Below, in pieces: positions 1 to 7,959 of a stretch of 64,000 nucleotides of DNA. The DNA lies in NCBI RefSeq assembly GCF_013409575.1, contig NZ_JACCCY010000005.1, positions 62,001 to 126,000 on the forward strand, written 5' to 3'. Below the pieces are notes generated by a model. That model searched no databases, was not told where the DNA came from, and was given only the letters and a program-made list of their open reading frames with translations. The stretch's first letter is position 1. Every line of letters starts with the position of its first letter. The translations under genes were made by a program, and so were the position numbers. Source of the stretch: Macellibacteroides fermentans (GTDB lineage Bacteria > Bacteroidota > Bacteroidia > Bacteroidales > Tannerellaceae).

Positions 1-865
1 CTTCAAATTCACGTATCACTTGCAGATCAACGTAATTTCTACCACTATAATACCCATACATCCCAAAAAGGTTGAATTTTCCTTTTCGATGGTTGAAAGA
101 GATGGAATGGTTACTCTTTTCGTATTTGCCTTGCATTAAGTTGGACGTAATCCCCAGATTGAAGCCCATTATTTTTGTTCTTTTAGTCCGTATATTAATA
201 AGTCCGGAATTACCGCTTGCATCGTATCGGGCCGAAGGATTGGTAATTAATTCTATTTTATCTAAGGATGTGGCCGGTGTGGATTTTAGAAAGCTTACCA
301 GTTCTTCCCCTTGCAAATAAGCGGGTTTTCCGTCAATCAAGACTTTAGTTCCGTTCTTCCCATTCAATGAAACAGTTCCGTTGCTGTTAATATATACTCC
401 GGGCAGAGTCTCCAGTACGCTGAATGCATTTCCTCCGGCATTGACAATGGCGGCTTCCATATTGATTGTGGTTTTGTCGGCTTCTATTTGGATCGCAGGT
501 TTTTTAGCCGTGATTACAATTGTATTAAGACCAACTGCCTCCGGCTGTAGGTAAATGGTGTCAAGCATAAAAGACTTTCCTGCCAAAACGTTTGCTTTAC
601 ATGTGTTTCTTTGATATCCGAGCATGGAAATCTGAACATAATACGACCCTTGGCGTATTTCTCTGAGTTGAAAATTTCCGTTCTTATTAGCTGCAGTTCC
701 CGTAATAAACGCCGAATCGCTGTCCGACAATAATACTATGTTGGCTCCTTCTGCCGGTAAATAGTCGTTTGTAAATATGCTCCCTGATATCAAAGATTGT
801 TGCTGAGCCAAACAGGTTAGCGTGCTTAATATAAGGAGGGAAATGCATATAGGTTTTCGTTTCAT
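1..865 (-). CDS. Outer-membrane beta-barrel / TonB-dependent receptor family protein, 5' part only
   Basis: The reading frame starts at the ATG complementary to 863-865 and stays open to the window edge, so only about 288 N-terminal residues are visible. A signal peptide (MKRKPICISLLILSTLTC followed by LAQQ) leads into a carboxypeptidase-regulatory-like beta-sandwich (about residues 22-105, with the typical NGNFQL and YYVQISMLGY elements). A plug-like segment follows (ETLPGVYINSNGTVSLNGKN, then VLIDGKPAYL). This order matches the Bacteroidota outer-membrane beta-barrel family related to TonB-dependent receptors, which usually runs to 700-900 residues. The barrel lies outside the window. The substrate cannot be inferred. 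The gene stands alone with its own promoter box directly upstream. Confidence 0.8.
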   Translation of the reverse strand, partial: MKRKPICISLLILSTLTCLAQQQSLISGSIFTNDYLPAEGANIVLLSDSDSAFITGTAANKNGNFQLREIRQGSYYVQISMLGYQRNTCKANVLAGKSFMLDTIYLQPEAVGLNTIVITAKKPAIQIEADKTTINMEAAIVNAGGNAFSVLETLPGVYINSNGTVSLNGKNGTKVLIDGKPAYLQGEELVSFLKSTPATSLDKIELITNPSARYDASGNSGLINIRTKRTKIMGFNLGITSNLMQGKYEKSNHSISFNHRKGKFNLFGMYGYYSGRNYVDLQVIREFE

Positions 866-882
866 ACGATTTGTTTTTGATG

Positions 883-915
883 CAAATCTATGAAACGAAA
901 ACGTGGGCAGTCAAA
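883..915 (-). promoter_or_regulatory. Bacteroidota-type promoter for the receptor gene
   Basis: On the minus strand a TAGATTTG box (883-890) matches the TAnnTTTG -7 consensus. A TTTG (912-915) lies 21 bases upstream as a -33 element. The transcript would begin only about 10 bases before the start codon at 865. Confidence 0.45.
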
Positions 916-1023
916 TTTTTTTGACGAACTGCAAAAAACTGATGTTAAGTTGCAGAAATTGGATTAAGTGAAGATAGAAAATCAAGATGAGAGTTGAATG
1001 AAATCGATTAAAGCGGGGGCGCT

Positions 1024-1194
1024 TTACAACCCGTTTAGTACCGGCTTATTACAAACGACTTCCTGATAAACAAGATAAATTAAAAACAAGAAAATAATTA
1101 TAAATATGACTACACATATTGTCTGGATGATTCTCCATTTCTTGATGTAGGCATCGTAGGCCTTTTTATCTTCAAAATAATGCTTATTCTTCAT
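1024..1194 (-). CDS. Small single-span membrane protein, 56 aa, unknown function
   Basis: A 56-codon minus-strand frame begins MKNKHYFEDKKAYDAYIKKW. A strongly hydrophobic helix follows at about residues 22-43 (IIQTICVVIFIIIFLFLIYL), then a short polar tail ending NKPVLNGL. The charged head, single hydrophobic span and short tail look like a real small membrane protein rather than chance coding. Its length keeps it below common gene-calling cutoffs. It lies between the receptor and the AraC regulator, both also on the minus strand, with gaps of more than 150 bases on each side, so co-transcription is uncertain. I recognise no family. Confidence 0.5.
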   Translation of the reverse strand: MKNKHYFEDKKAYDAYIKKWRIIQTICVVIFIIIFLFLIYLVYQEVVCNKPVLNGL

Positions 1195-1383
1195 TTTTAA
1201 TTCTTTAAATTAGTAAACTGAAGCAATTGTATCTATATCTATTAAGCAACCGAAGCGTAATAGTTCTCTCTGTATAATGTAAAATAGACTACAAAATTAT
1301 TTATAATGTTTTGGAACAAAATGCAAATCGCAGACTGTTAATTATAGTAATGAGACAAAGATTGAATAAAAAGATGCGTTAAG

Positions 1384-2295
1384 TTATACAGTCTTTTTCC
1401 ATATTTTTTTATGAATAACCAACGGTGTCTGTTTAAGATATCTTTTGCAGTAACTGATAAAATGTGCAGAAGATGAAAAACCAAACTCCTCAGAGATAGC
1501 TTGTACGTTTACGTTGGGTTGTGCTAGCCTGCTTAATATATTTTTGTTTTTTTCTTGAATAATCCATTGATAGGGTGTATCATTAAAATGCTCTTTGAAT
1601 TTTCTGGTAAGAGTTTTTGGAGACATATTGCATCTGTTGGCAAGTTCAATTACATTGCAATTAATTGTGAATTTATTTAAAACCAAACTAATGAAATTGT
1701 TTTGATTTTCAATTAGTGGAAGTAAAAAACGGGCCGTATTTACTTTGTCGTAAAAAGTATATAAAATAAAAATTAGTTCTCTTTTCTTTAATTCATACAT
1801 GAAATTACAAAAGGCCCCTGATTTAAACAAAAGTGATATCCCATTTATATACAGGATCATAGCTTCATTGACTTCCAATATTTCAAATTCATCGGCTTTC
1901 GCGGGACAATAAATAGAAATCTTGTCAAGTGCAGTTTTTTCGCAAGTACTCAATATATTATTGAATTGAATACATATTAAGAACAAATCGTTTGTTGCTA
2001 CACCTTCCATATTTCCGAAGTCTTTCGTTCTTAAAAACATCTGTCCGGAATGAAGAATTTTTGATTGATGGTTACGATCCTCCACCTGAAGTGTTCCTTC
2101 AGAAATAAGAAAGATTGAATTTTCTTCTTTAAGTTCAATTTTAACTTGCTCGCCTTTCTTATAGCTAAAGCTGCGAAATATTGAATTACTTCGCGCTACA
2201 TAATTGTTACATCCGAAATCATTGTTAATTTCGAATTCATTAATGATTTTCATATTGTCACTCTCTTTATAGGAACGATACACTAATTCATTCAT
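1384..2295 (-). CDS. AraC family transcriptional regulator
   Basis: This 303-residue protein carries an AraC/XylS-type double helix-turn-helix at its C terminus (about residues 205-295). The recognition segments read ELANRCNMSPKTLTRKFKEH and AISEEFGFSSSAHFISYCKR, ending in the usual ...QTPLVIHK tail. The N-terminal 200 residues have a cupin-like beta-rich pattern (KKGEQVKIELKEENSIFLIS) and probably bind a ligand or dimerise; no ligand is evident. It resembles the stand-alone AraC regulators common in Bacteroidales. No obvious target is adjacent. The nearest divergent gene is the MBOAT cluster beginning at 2573, so control of that cluster is possible but unproven. An internal Met at residue 15 is an alternative start. 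Confidence 0.85.
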   Translation of the reverse strand: MNELVYRSYKESDNMKIINEFEINNDFGCNNYVARSNSIFRSFSYKKGEQVKIELKEENSIFLISEGTLQVEDRNHQSKILHSGQMFLRTKDFGNMEGVATNDLFLICIQFNNILSTCEKTALDKISIYCPAKADEFEILEVNEAMILYINGISLLFKSGAFCNFMYELKKRELIFILYTFYDKVNTARFLLPLIENQNNFISLVLNKFTINCNVIELANRCNMSPKTLTRKFKEHFNDTPYQWIIQEKNKNILSRLAQPNVNVQAISEEFGFSSSAHFISYCKRYLKQTPLVIHKKIWKKTV

Positions 2296-2541
2296 AATTT
2301 TAGAATTATGTTTATTTTATTACTTAACCTTCCTGAGAAGTAAGATAAAACGAATAAATTAGTCAGCGCATCATGTAAGGAATCAAATATTCAAAATGAA
2401 TATTGAGTATTTAATTCATAAGTACTAGCAAAGAAACAAAATAGATTTTGATTTCGGGATGTTTTGTGTAACAATTTTAGAATTATTAATAAATAAGATC
2501 CTAAATTGATTAAAAAGTTTTACCCTTTCGGCTTGATTTAC

Positions 2542-2549
2542 TATTTTTG
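2542..2549 (+). promoter_or_regulatory. -7 promoter box for the MBOAT cluster
   Basis: TATTTTTG matches TAnnTTTG and lies 23 bases before the MBOAT start codon. The upstream -33 region is T-rich but has no exact TTTG at the usual distance. Confidence 0.4.
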
Positions 2550-2572
2550 CATAGAACGAATCTAATACGTAG

Positions 2573-4042
2573 ATGTTATTCAATTCATTGGAGTTTGCAT
2601 TCTTTCTCCCCATCGTTTTTTTGCTTTATTGGTTTGTCTTTAATTCAAATCTAAAATGGCAAAATCTATTTATAGTTTTTGTCAGTTATATTTTTTATGG
2701 ATGGTGGGACTGGCGTTTTTTATTGCTTATAGGATTTACTTCGGTTTGCAGCTTTATAGCCGGGCAATTGATTGTACGGTTTAGGACAGCGGACATAGAG
2801 CCAAGCCCTAAAATGCATTTTTCTGCGTCATGGTACGTGTCTGCCATCAATATCCTTATTAATGTTTTATTACTGGCCGGATTCAAATACTATAATTTCT
2901 TTGTGGATAGTTTTGTTGAAGCTTTTCGCCTGTTCGGAAAAGAATTTGATATTCATACGATGAAAGTTATTCTTCCAGTAGGAATTAGCTTTTACACATT
3001 TCAGGCTTTAAGTTACTCCATAGATGTCTATCGTAGAAAATTACAACCGGCAACCAATCTGATTTCTTTTTTAGCTTATGTAAGTTTTTTCCCCCAGTTA
3101 GTTGCAGGTCCTATCGAAAGAGCAACCAATCTTCTTCCACAATTTTATAGGAAACGAACTTTTGATTCAGACAAAGCCGTTGACGGAATGAGACAAATTT
3201 TATGGGGACTGTTTAAGAAAATGGTCGTCGCTGATACTTGTGCTATATATGCAAATCAGGTGTTTGACGGGGTTGGTTACCAGTCTGGCAGTGCACTGTT
3301 GTTGGGTGCTCTGTTTTTTGCTTTTCAGATTTATGGTGATTTTTCCGGATATTCGGATATAGCAATAGGAACAGCCCGGTTGTTTGGGTTCTCATTAATG
3401 CGAAATTTTAATTACCCTTATTTTTCAAGAGATATTGCTGAATTCTGGCGACGGTGGCATATATCTCTTTCTACCTGGTTTCGCGATTACGTGTATATAC
3501 CGATGGGCGGGAGCAGGAGTAATTTATTGTTTAACATTAGAAATACGCTGACTGTATTCGTTGTGAGCGGATTTTGGCATGGTGCAAACTGGACATTTCT
3601 TGCCTGGGGTAGCTATCATGGATTATTGTTTTTGCCTTTGTTGTTATTAAAAAAGAATCGCCGGTTTACTAATATCGTTGCCGAGAATAGATTGCTGCCT
3701 TCTGTTAAAGAGCTTATTCAAATGCTGTCTACCTTCTTTTTGGTTTTATTGGGATGGATATTTTTCCGCTCAAAAAACATCGATGCTGCAGTCCGCTATT
3801 TGAAGGCCATGTTTACTTGTTCACTGTTTGAAATTCCTGACTTGTTTTATCTTTCTACCAAATGCATGTTGTTTATTCTTTTTATGCTTACGGTAGAATG
3901 GGTTCAACGTTTCGAATCGCATGGCTTGGTTTTGCATAAAATCAAATCCCGGGTTTGGAGATGGTCAGTTTATTTGTTTTTGTTGATGGCTATTTTCCTT
4001 TTTGGAGGAGGTGAAGAAACATTTATTTATTTCCAATTTTAA
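2573..4042 (+). CDS. MBOAT family O-acyltransferase (AlgI/DltB-like)
   Basis: A 489-residue polytopic membrane protein with about ten hydrophobic spans. The family signature is clear: FWRRWHISLSTWFRDYVYIP (about residues 292-311) and SGFWHGANWTFLAWGSYHG (about residues 329-347), the second holding the invariant active-site His. The N-terminal pattern (LFNSLEFAFFLPIVFLLYW, then SYIFYGWWDWRFLLLIG) is typical of bacterial AlgI-type members. These enzymes move an acyl group, often acetyl, across the membrane onto a sugar polymer or other envelope acceptor, usually with a periplasmic SGNH partner. The next gene, 4 bases downstream, is such a partner. The acceptor is unknown. Confidence 0.92.
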   Translation: MLFNSLEFAFFLPIVFLLYWFVFNSNLKWQNLFIVFVSYIFYGWWDWRFLLLIGFTSVCSFIAGQLIVRFRTADIEPSPKMHFSASWYVSAINILINVLLLAGFKYYNFFVDSFVEAFRLFGKEFDIHTMKVILPVGISFYTFQALSYSIDVYRRKLQPATNLISFLAYVSFFPQLVAGPIERATNLLPQFYRKRTFDSDKAVDGMRQILWGLFKKMVVADTCAIYANQVFDGVGYQSGSALLLGALFFAFQIYGDFSGYSDIAIGTARLFGFSLMRNFNYPYFSRDIAEFWRRWHISLSTWFRDYVYIPMGGSRSNLLFNIRNTLTVFVVSGFWHGANWTFLAWGSYHGLLFLPLLLLKKNRRFTNIVAENRLLPSVKELIQMLSTFFLVLLGWIFFRSKNIDAAVRYLKAMFTCSLFEIPDLFYLSTKCMLFILFMLTVEWVQRFESHGLVLHKIKSRVWRWSVYLFLLMAIFLFGGGEETFIYFQF

Positions 4043-4046
4043 TCTG

Positions 4047-5009
4047 ATGAGAAATTTTTTACTTAAAATAGGTCTCTTTTCTGTTATGTTGGTTGTGCTG
4101 GGAATCATTTTCGGACAGTTGGCGGATCATGGGCTGCGATCTCTGAGGAAGGGCGAATTTGGAGAATGGAACAGGTATCGTACCGATTCTATTCGTTCAA
4201 ATTGGATTATCCTTGGAAACTCAAGAGCATACAGACATTTTTCAACTCAGATAATTGATTCAATCCTGCATGTTGATAGTTATAATTTGGGAGCAACAAA
4301 TGCCACATTTCCTTTTCAACGATTAAGGTATAATTATTTCAGACGTTTCGCGCTTAAACCATCTGTAGTAATTTTATCTGTTGATGCAGGAACAACGCTA
4401 CATACTGAAGATGGTATCCCGGACAGACAGCAGTTTATTCCAATCTTAAATGAGCCGGAAATTCAAAAGGGGCTAAAGGGTTATAAAAATGGTTTTCAGT
4501 GGTTCGACTATTATAATCCGGTCACAAAATACAATCGTTGTTTTGAGGCAATGAAACAGGGCCTTTTTTCCTTTATTGGTATTCCGGAATCGGGTGTAGA
4601 GAGGTATAAAGGTTTTATAAATGAAAACTATAAATGGGACGGAACTTTCGAACAGTTCAAAGCTCAATATCCAATGGGTAAAAAAATGCCAGTTGATAAG
4701 AATGTAATTGAAGATTTAACTTCCTTCCTCAGGCAGACAGCAGGCGAAGGCATACGGGTTGTAATGGTATATTCTCCAGAATATATAGAGGGACAGCAAC
4801 TTATATTAAATAGAGATTCAATTGTTAAGATTTACAGGGATATATCCAATAAAATGAGTGTTCCTTTTCTTGATTATTCATCGCATCCGATTTGTTATGA
4901 TAAATCATGCTTCTATAATTCCACTCACCTGACTTTAGACGGAGCCGAACAATTTTCGAAAATAGTATGTTCTGATTTGAAATTGATGGGAAATGAATAT
5001 TCCCGATAG
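4047..5009 (+). CDS. SGNH-like periplasmic partner of the MBOAT acyltransferase (DltD/AlgJ-like role)
   Basis: I chose the ATG at 4047, giving 320 residues. An earlier in-frame start at 4002 would overlap the MBOAT gene and add residues before the membrane anchor. The anchor is at about residues 6-26, followed by a soluble domain. A GDSL-like block I is visible as WIILGNSRAYRHF (Ser about residue 59), and the C-terminal block as FYNSTHLTLDGAEQF (His about residue 293). In SGNH hydrolases the last block is usually DxxH; here it reads NSTH. The gene follows the MBOAT gene by 4 bases, so the two are almost certainly co-expressed. By analogy with DltB/DltD and AlgI/AlgJ/AlgX, it would take the acyl group from the membrane protein and pass it to the acceptor. 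That role is inferred. Confidence 0.7.
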   Translation: MRNFLLKIGLFSVMLVVLGIIFGQLADHGLRSLRKGEFGEWNRYRTDSIRSNWIILGNSRAYRHFSTQIIDSILHVDSYNLGATNATFPFQRLRYNYFRRFALKPSVVILSVDAGTTLHTEDGIPDRQQFIPILNEPEIQKGLKGYKNGFQWFDYYNPVTKYNRCFEAMKQGLFSFIGIPESGVERYKGFINENYKWDGTFEQFKAQYPMGKKMPVDKNVIEDLTSFLRQTAGEGIRVVMVYSPEYIEGQQLILNRDSIVKIYRDISNKMSVPFLDYSSHPICYDKSCFYNSTHLTLDGAEQFSKIVCSDLKLMGNEYSR

Positions 5010-5084
5010 AGCTTGATGCGTGATCTTATTTCATTGATATTGTTAAAATTGAGATCTTAAATTGTCTGTTTAGTGAAATAATAG

Positions 5085-5092
5085 TATATTTG
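5085..5092 (+). promoter_or_regulatory. -7 promoter box that fixes the start of the next gene
   Basis: TATATTTG matches TAnnTTTG, with ATTG (5061-5064) 20 bases upstream. Transcription should begin near 5098. This excludes the upstream TTG at 5090 as a start and favours the ATG at 5150. Confidence 0.45.
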
Positions 5093-5149
5093 CTGCATAA
5101 GTATCGGTTGCTTTATCTTAGGATTATATTTCAATTAAATAGGGGTGAA

Positions 5150-6094
5150 ATGGTCTATGTGATGATTGCGATTGTTTTAATACTAACCGAAATGTTTTAT
5201 ATACGGTTGGTAAATAAAACATCTTTTTTTGCGGCTATACATGAAAGGGAAAAGGATCAACGTCCTGTATGGAGTGGAGCGGGACTTCTTTTGTACCTTG
5301 GCATGTTGTTTTTTAGTGTTATCCATGGTTTTGTATATCCTGGTTTCTTTTTTGCTATAACCTTATTGGCCGTAGTTGGTTTGTGGAATAATGTAAAGCC
5401 AATTTCTAAACTCATTCAGCATCTGGCTTTGTGGGGATCGTTGTTGTTTATGTTTAATGATCTTGATATATACAACGATAGTATCTGTTGTTCCTTTTTA
5501 CTTGTCTTAATTGTTTCTGTATTAATAATGTATTCGTTTCGTGCAATTGATGGTGTTAACCGAATAAGCGGTGCCACTTCTTTTGTGGTATTACTGACTC
5601 TTGCCTTTATAAATTCACGAATGGTTCCCTTTATTGACGAAATGTACTTATGGATAGCGATCGTTTTATCCTTCTTATTGATATTCTTCAATATTAAATA
5701 CCGTAGTCGGGCTTTAGGTGGCGAGGCTGGGGCAGGAATGTTGGCCGTAATTGTATTGTTTGCTCTATGGAAACTTATCCTGCTCACAAATGATGTTTCA
5801 TATTTAATCCTGATGGTGGTTTGTGTTATAGACAGTATTGTTACTGTAGCTTATAGGATTTTTCGGCGAGAAAATGTCTTTGAATCCGAAGGTAGACATA
5901 TCTATCAGCTGCTTGTTTCAAGAAGTAATATTCCTCCAATCATCGTCTCATTCTTGTATGCATCTGTTCAATCACTGATAGTTGCTGGCTATTTTATTCT
6001 CTTTCCTTACCGGTGGTTGTACATGGTTTGCGTACTGGTTATGTTTATTTTGTTGTATATGTATCTGGAGTTTTATCTTCGTAAATTGAATTGA
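5150..6094 (+). CDS. Divergent MraY/WecA-like polyprenyl-phosphate sugar-1-phosphate transferase homologue
   Basis: With the ATG at 5150 (AGGGGTGA just upstream) the product is 314 residues with roughly nine hydrophobic spans. The layout matches the glycosyltransferase 4 family: a loop AVVGLWNNVKPISKLIQHL where active members carry Asp-Asp, then SFRAIDGVNRISG (usual FxDGxNGL), then LGGEAGAGM (usual GDxG), then a final RRENVFESEGRHIYQLL loop resembling the R(x)nSPFxxDRxHLHH loop. Active enzymes load a sugar phosphate onto undecaprenyl phosphate to begin O-antigen, capsule or wall polymers. Here the catalytic Asp pair reads Asn-Asn and the Asp of GDxG reads Glu, so activity or specificity may be altered. 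It follows the MBOAT/SGNH pair on the same strand with its own promoter. Confidence 0.6.
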   Translation: MVYVMIAIVLILTEMFYIRLVNKTSFFAAIHEREKDQRPVWSGAGLLLYLGMLFFSVIHGFVYPGFFFAITLLAVVGLWNNVKPISKLIQHLALWGSLLFMFNDLDIYNDSICCSFLLVLIVSVLIMYSFRAIDGVNRISGATSFVVLLTLAFINSRMVPFIDEMYLWIAIVLSFLLIFFNIKYRSRALGGEAGAGMLAVIVLFALWKLILLTNDVSYLILMVVCVIDSIVTVAYRIFRRENVFESEGRHIYQLLVSRSNIPPIIVSFLYASVQSLIVAGYFILFPYRWLYMVCVLVMFILLYMYLEFYLRKLN

Positions 6095-6153
6095 GTAAAC
6101 ATTTTCCATCGTTGATTGTTTTATTGATATAATAATCAAAAAACAGAGATACT

Positions 6154-6756
6154 ATGGCTGCTAACTTTAAAGATGCTCTTAAGCAAAGAAGAACATATTA
6201 TGCATTGAGTAATAAATCGTTGATAAGTGATCAGGAGATAGAAGAAATAATATCTCACGTATTATTATATACTCCCTCTCCATTTAATTCTCAGTCGACA
6301 CGTATCGTTCTTTTATTGGGTGAAAATCATAAAAAACTATGGCAGATAACAAAAGATGCCCTTAAAAAGATAGTTCCGGCAGAATCCTTTGCTGCTACCG
6401 AATCCAAGATTGACGGAGCATTTGCGTCTGGTTATGGTTCTGTCCTGTTTTTTGAAGATCAATCGGTTGTTAAAGGGTTACAAGAAGCATTTCCTTCTTA
6501 TGCGGATAATTTCCCGGCATGGTCTCAACATACATCTGGAATGCACCAACTTGGGGTGTGGACACTTCTGGAAGAAGCCGGATTCGGCGCATCTTTGCAA
6601 CATTATAATCCTCTTATAGATCAGGCCGTACAAGAGGAATGGAATTTACCATCCTCCTGGAAGCTGATAGCCGAGATGCCATTTGGGGTGCCAATTCAAA
6701 AACCTGGAGAAAAGGAATTCAAGCCGTTGTCCGAACGTTTTAAGATTTTTAAATAA
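6154..6756 (+). CDS. Nitroreductase family protein (Frm2/Hbn1-like)
   Basis: A 200-residue protein with the nitroreductase fold. It has an N-terminal FMN-contact region (ALKQRRTYYALSNKSLISDQ), TPSPFNSQSTRIVLLLG, and the later WTLLEEAGFGASLQHYNPLI segment. The motifs and length fit the fatty-acid-regulated nitroreductase-like group that includes yeast Frm2 and Hbn1. Such enzymes use FMN and NAD(P)H to reduce nitro compounds or quinones; the physiological substrate is generally unknown. The gene is monocistronic and faces the next gene tail to tail with only 3 bases between their stop codons. Confidence 0.85.
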   Translation: MAANFKDALKQRRTYYALSNKSLISDQEIEEIISHVLLYTPSPFNSQSTRIVLLLGENHKKLWQITKDALKKIVPAESFAATESKIDGAFASGYGSVLFFEDQSVVKGLQEAFPSYADNFPAWSQHTSGMHQLGVWTLLEEAGFGASLQHYNPLIDQAVQEEWNLPSSWKLIAEMPFGVPIQKPGEKEFKPLSERFKIFK

Positions 6757-6759
6757 TTA

Positions 6760-7740
6760 TTATTTAGTGAATATAAAGGATGATGCCTGTTTTCGTGGCG
6801 AAAATGCTACGGGATGGGCATAACCTATTCTAAGTAGAATAGATGGATGTCTGTTTTCAATTTGGAGACAATCTTTCATTTTGTCTGCTATAACTTCTAC
6901 TTCACAGGGTTGGTTTAAGAATCCGGAAGCAATTTTCATTTTGCATGTCAGAAGTAAAAATCGTTGAAGAGAACGCCCTAACCTGATCCAATCTTCAGGT
7001 GTATTATTTTCGCACGTAAACAGAACGAAATGAGATGAAGTCTGCATCCTTTTTTCGTCGGCTTTGTTTTGAGCAGATGCCTTGAGCTGAGACTTAATTA
7101 TAATTTTACGTAGAAAAGGTGGAATTATTGAGACTCCTAATGTTTTATATGATAATCCGTTTTGGAATTGATTTATTTGACTATTAGAAAATCGAATCCA
7201 ACTCAAGAGTTCGTCTTTATATCGATCGTCGGCCAATTGTATCTCATTGGCTTCTCTTACGAAAGATCGTATCAGGTTAAATTCTGTATCGTTATACCTA
7301 TAGATAAAATGTTTTATACCTTCATCCAGTTTTAGGTTAGTTAATTTTGTTATTTCTTTTTCCGGGATCTCCCGGTCAAAAAATACCGATCTGTTGGTTT
7401 GTCTTTTGCTAATCTGAGAAAATAGGGCACTAGGATTTGCTGTTCCCTTGGATAGATTGATTCGAACGTTTATTTGTAGATTTTCATTTTGAATAAATGT
7501 TAATGATTCTCCATATCCTTTTTCATTAGCCGCAAGGCATATGTTTTCAACTGCACATCCCAGACTTATATATAACTCTCTATTCGAGTTGTCAGCCACA
7601 GGTAGAGGGTTCCTAAAATCTGGATAAATTTCCAAGCCGTTGTCCTTAATAAAAATAATCCAGGGTTGAGTGTTGTGACTTGAAGGAGCTTTAATTGCAT
7701 AGGTGGACATCGTATACAAATCAGAAAGATGCTTTTCCAT
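6760..7740 (-). CDS. Acg-type nitroreductase-fold protein
   Basis: A 326-residue protein resembling the Acg family of FMN-binding oxidoreductase-like proteins. The N terminus has APSSHNTQPWIIFIKDNGL, followed by RELYISLGCAVENICLAANE, the nitroreductase-type helix that lines the FMN pocket. The C-terminal half has WIRLGRSLQRFLLLTCKM and an ILLRIGYAHP strand. The length (about 320-330) agrees with the family, which is roughly a fused double nitroreductase lobe. Mycobacterial Acg has been proposed to sequester flavin rather than act as an enzyme; whether this protein is catalytic cannot be read here. It converges on the neighbouring Frm2-like gene. A TATATTTG box (minus strand, 7820-7827) lies about 80 bases upstream. 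Confidence 0.8.
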   Translation of the reverse strand: MEKHLSDLYTMSTYAIKAPSSHNTQPWIIFIKDNGLEIYPDFRNPLPVADNSNRELYISLGCAVENICLAANEKGYGESLTFIQNENLQINVRINLSKGTANPSALFSQISKRQTNRSVFFDREIPEKEITKLTNLKLDEGIKHFIYRYNDTEFNLIRSFVREANEIQLADDRYKDELLSWIRFSNSQINQFQNGLSYKTLGVSIIPPFLRKIIIKSQLKASAQNKADEKRMQTSSHFVLFTCENNTPEDWIRLGRSLQRFLLLTCKMKIASGFLNQPCEVEVIADKMKDCLQIENRHPSILLRIGYAHPVAFSPRKQASSFIFTK

Positions 7741-7819
7741 AAATTGGGATAATGTTAATAGGTTGTTACTAATTAGTGCAATAAATTAATAAATAGTCAA
7801 TTTAATGTAAATAAACGGT

Positions 7820-7827
7820 CAAATATA
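7820..7827 (-). promoter_or_regulatory. -7 promoter box for the Acg-like gene
   Basis: TATATTTG on the minus strand matches TAnnTTTG. No convincing -33 TTTG is seen. The untranslated leader would be about 70 bases. Confidence 0.3.
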
Positions 7828-7905
7828 ATTATTAAATATTGAAATAATAAACGAAATGATTGTTAAAATAGTATGTAAGGATGTTTTTTTCTGATAAATA
7901 AATAT

Positions 7906-7952
7906 AATACCTCTGCATATACTGACAAAGTAATAGTATTTACAGAGGTATT
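7906..7952 (-). terminator. Inverted repeat downstream of the CstA-type gene, probable terminator
   Basis: AATACCTCTG (7906-7915) and CAGAGGTATT (7943-7952) are perfect complements around a spacer that can itself pair in part (ATACT/AGTAT). It starts 8 bases past the CstA stop codon. The run after the stem on the minus strand is AT-rich rather than a pure T tract. Confidence 0.5.
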
Positions 7953-7959
7953 GTAGATA

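Noticed and set aside
2425-2613. 62-codon minus-strand frame upstream of the MBOAT gene
   Set aside because: It overlaps the MBOAT promoter and start and lacks any signal or domain.
4002-4046. Upstream in-frame start for the SGNH-like gene overlapping the MBOAT gene
   Set aside because: The extra residues precede the membrane anchor and overlap the MBOAT coding end; the ATG at 4047 fits better.
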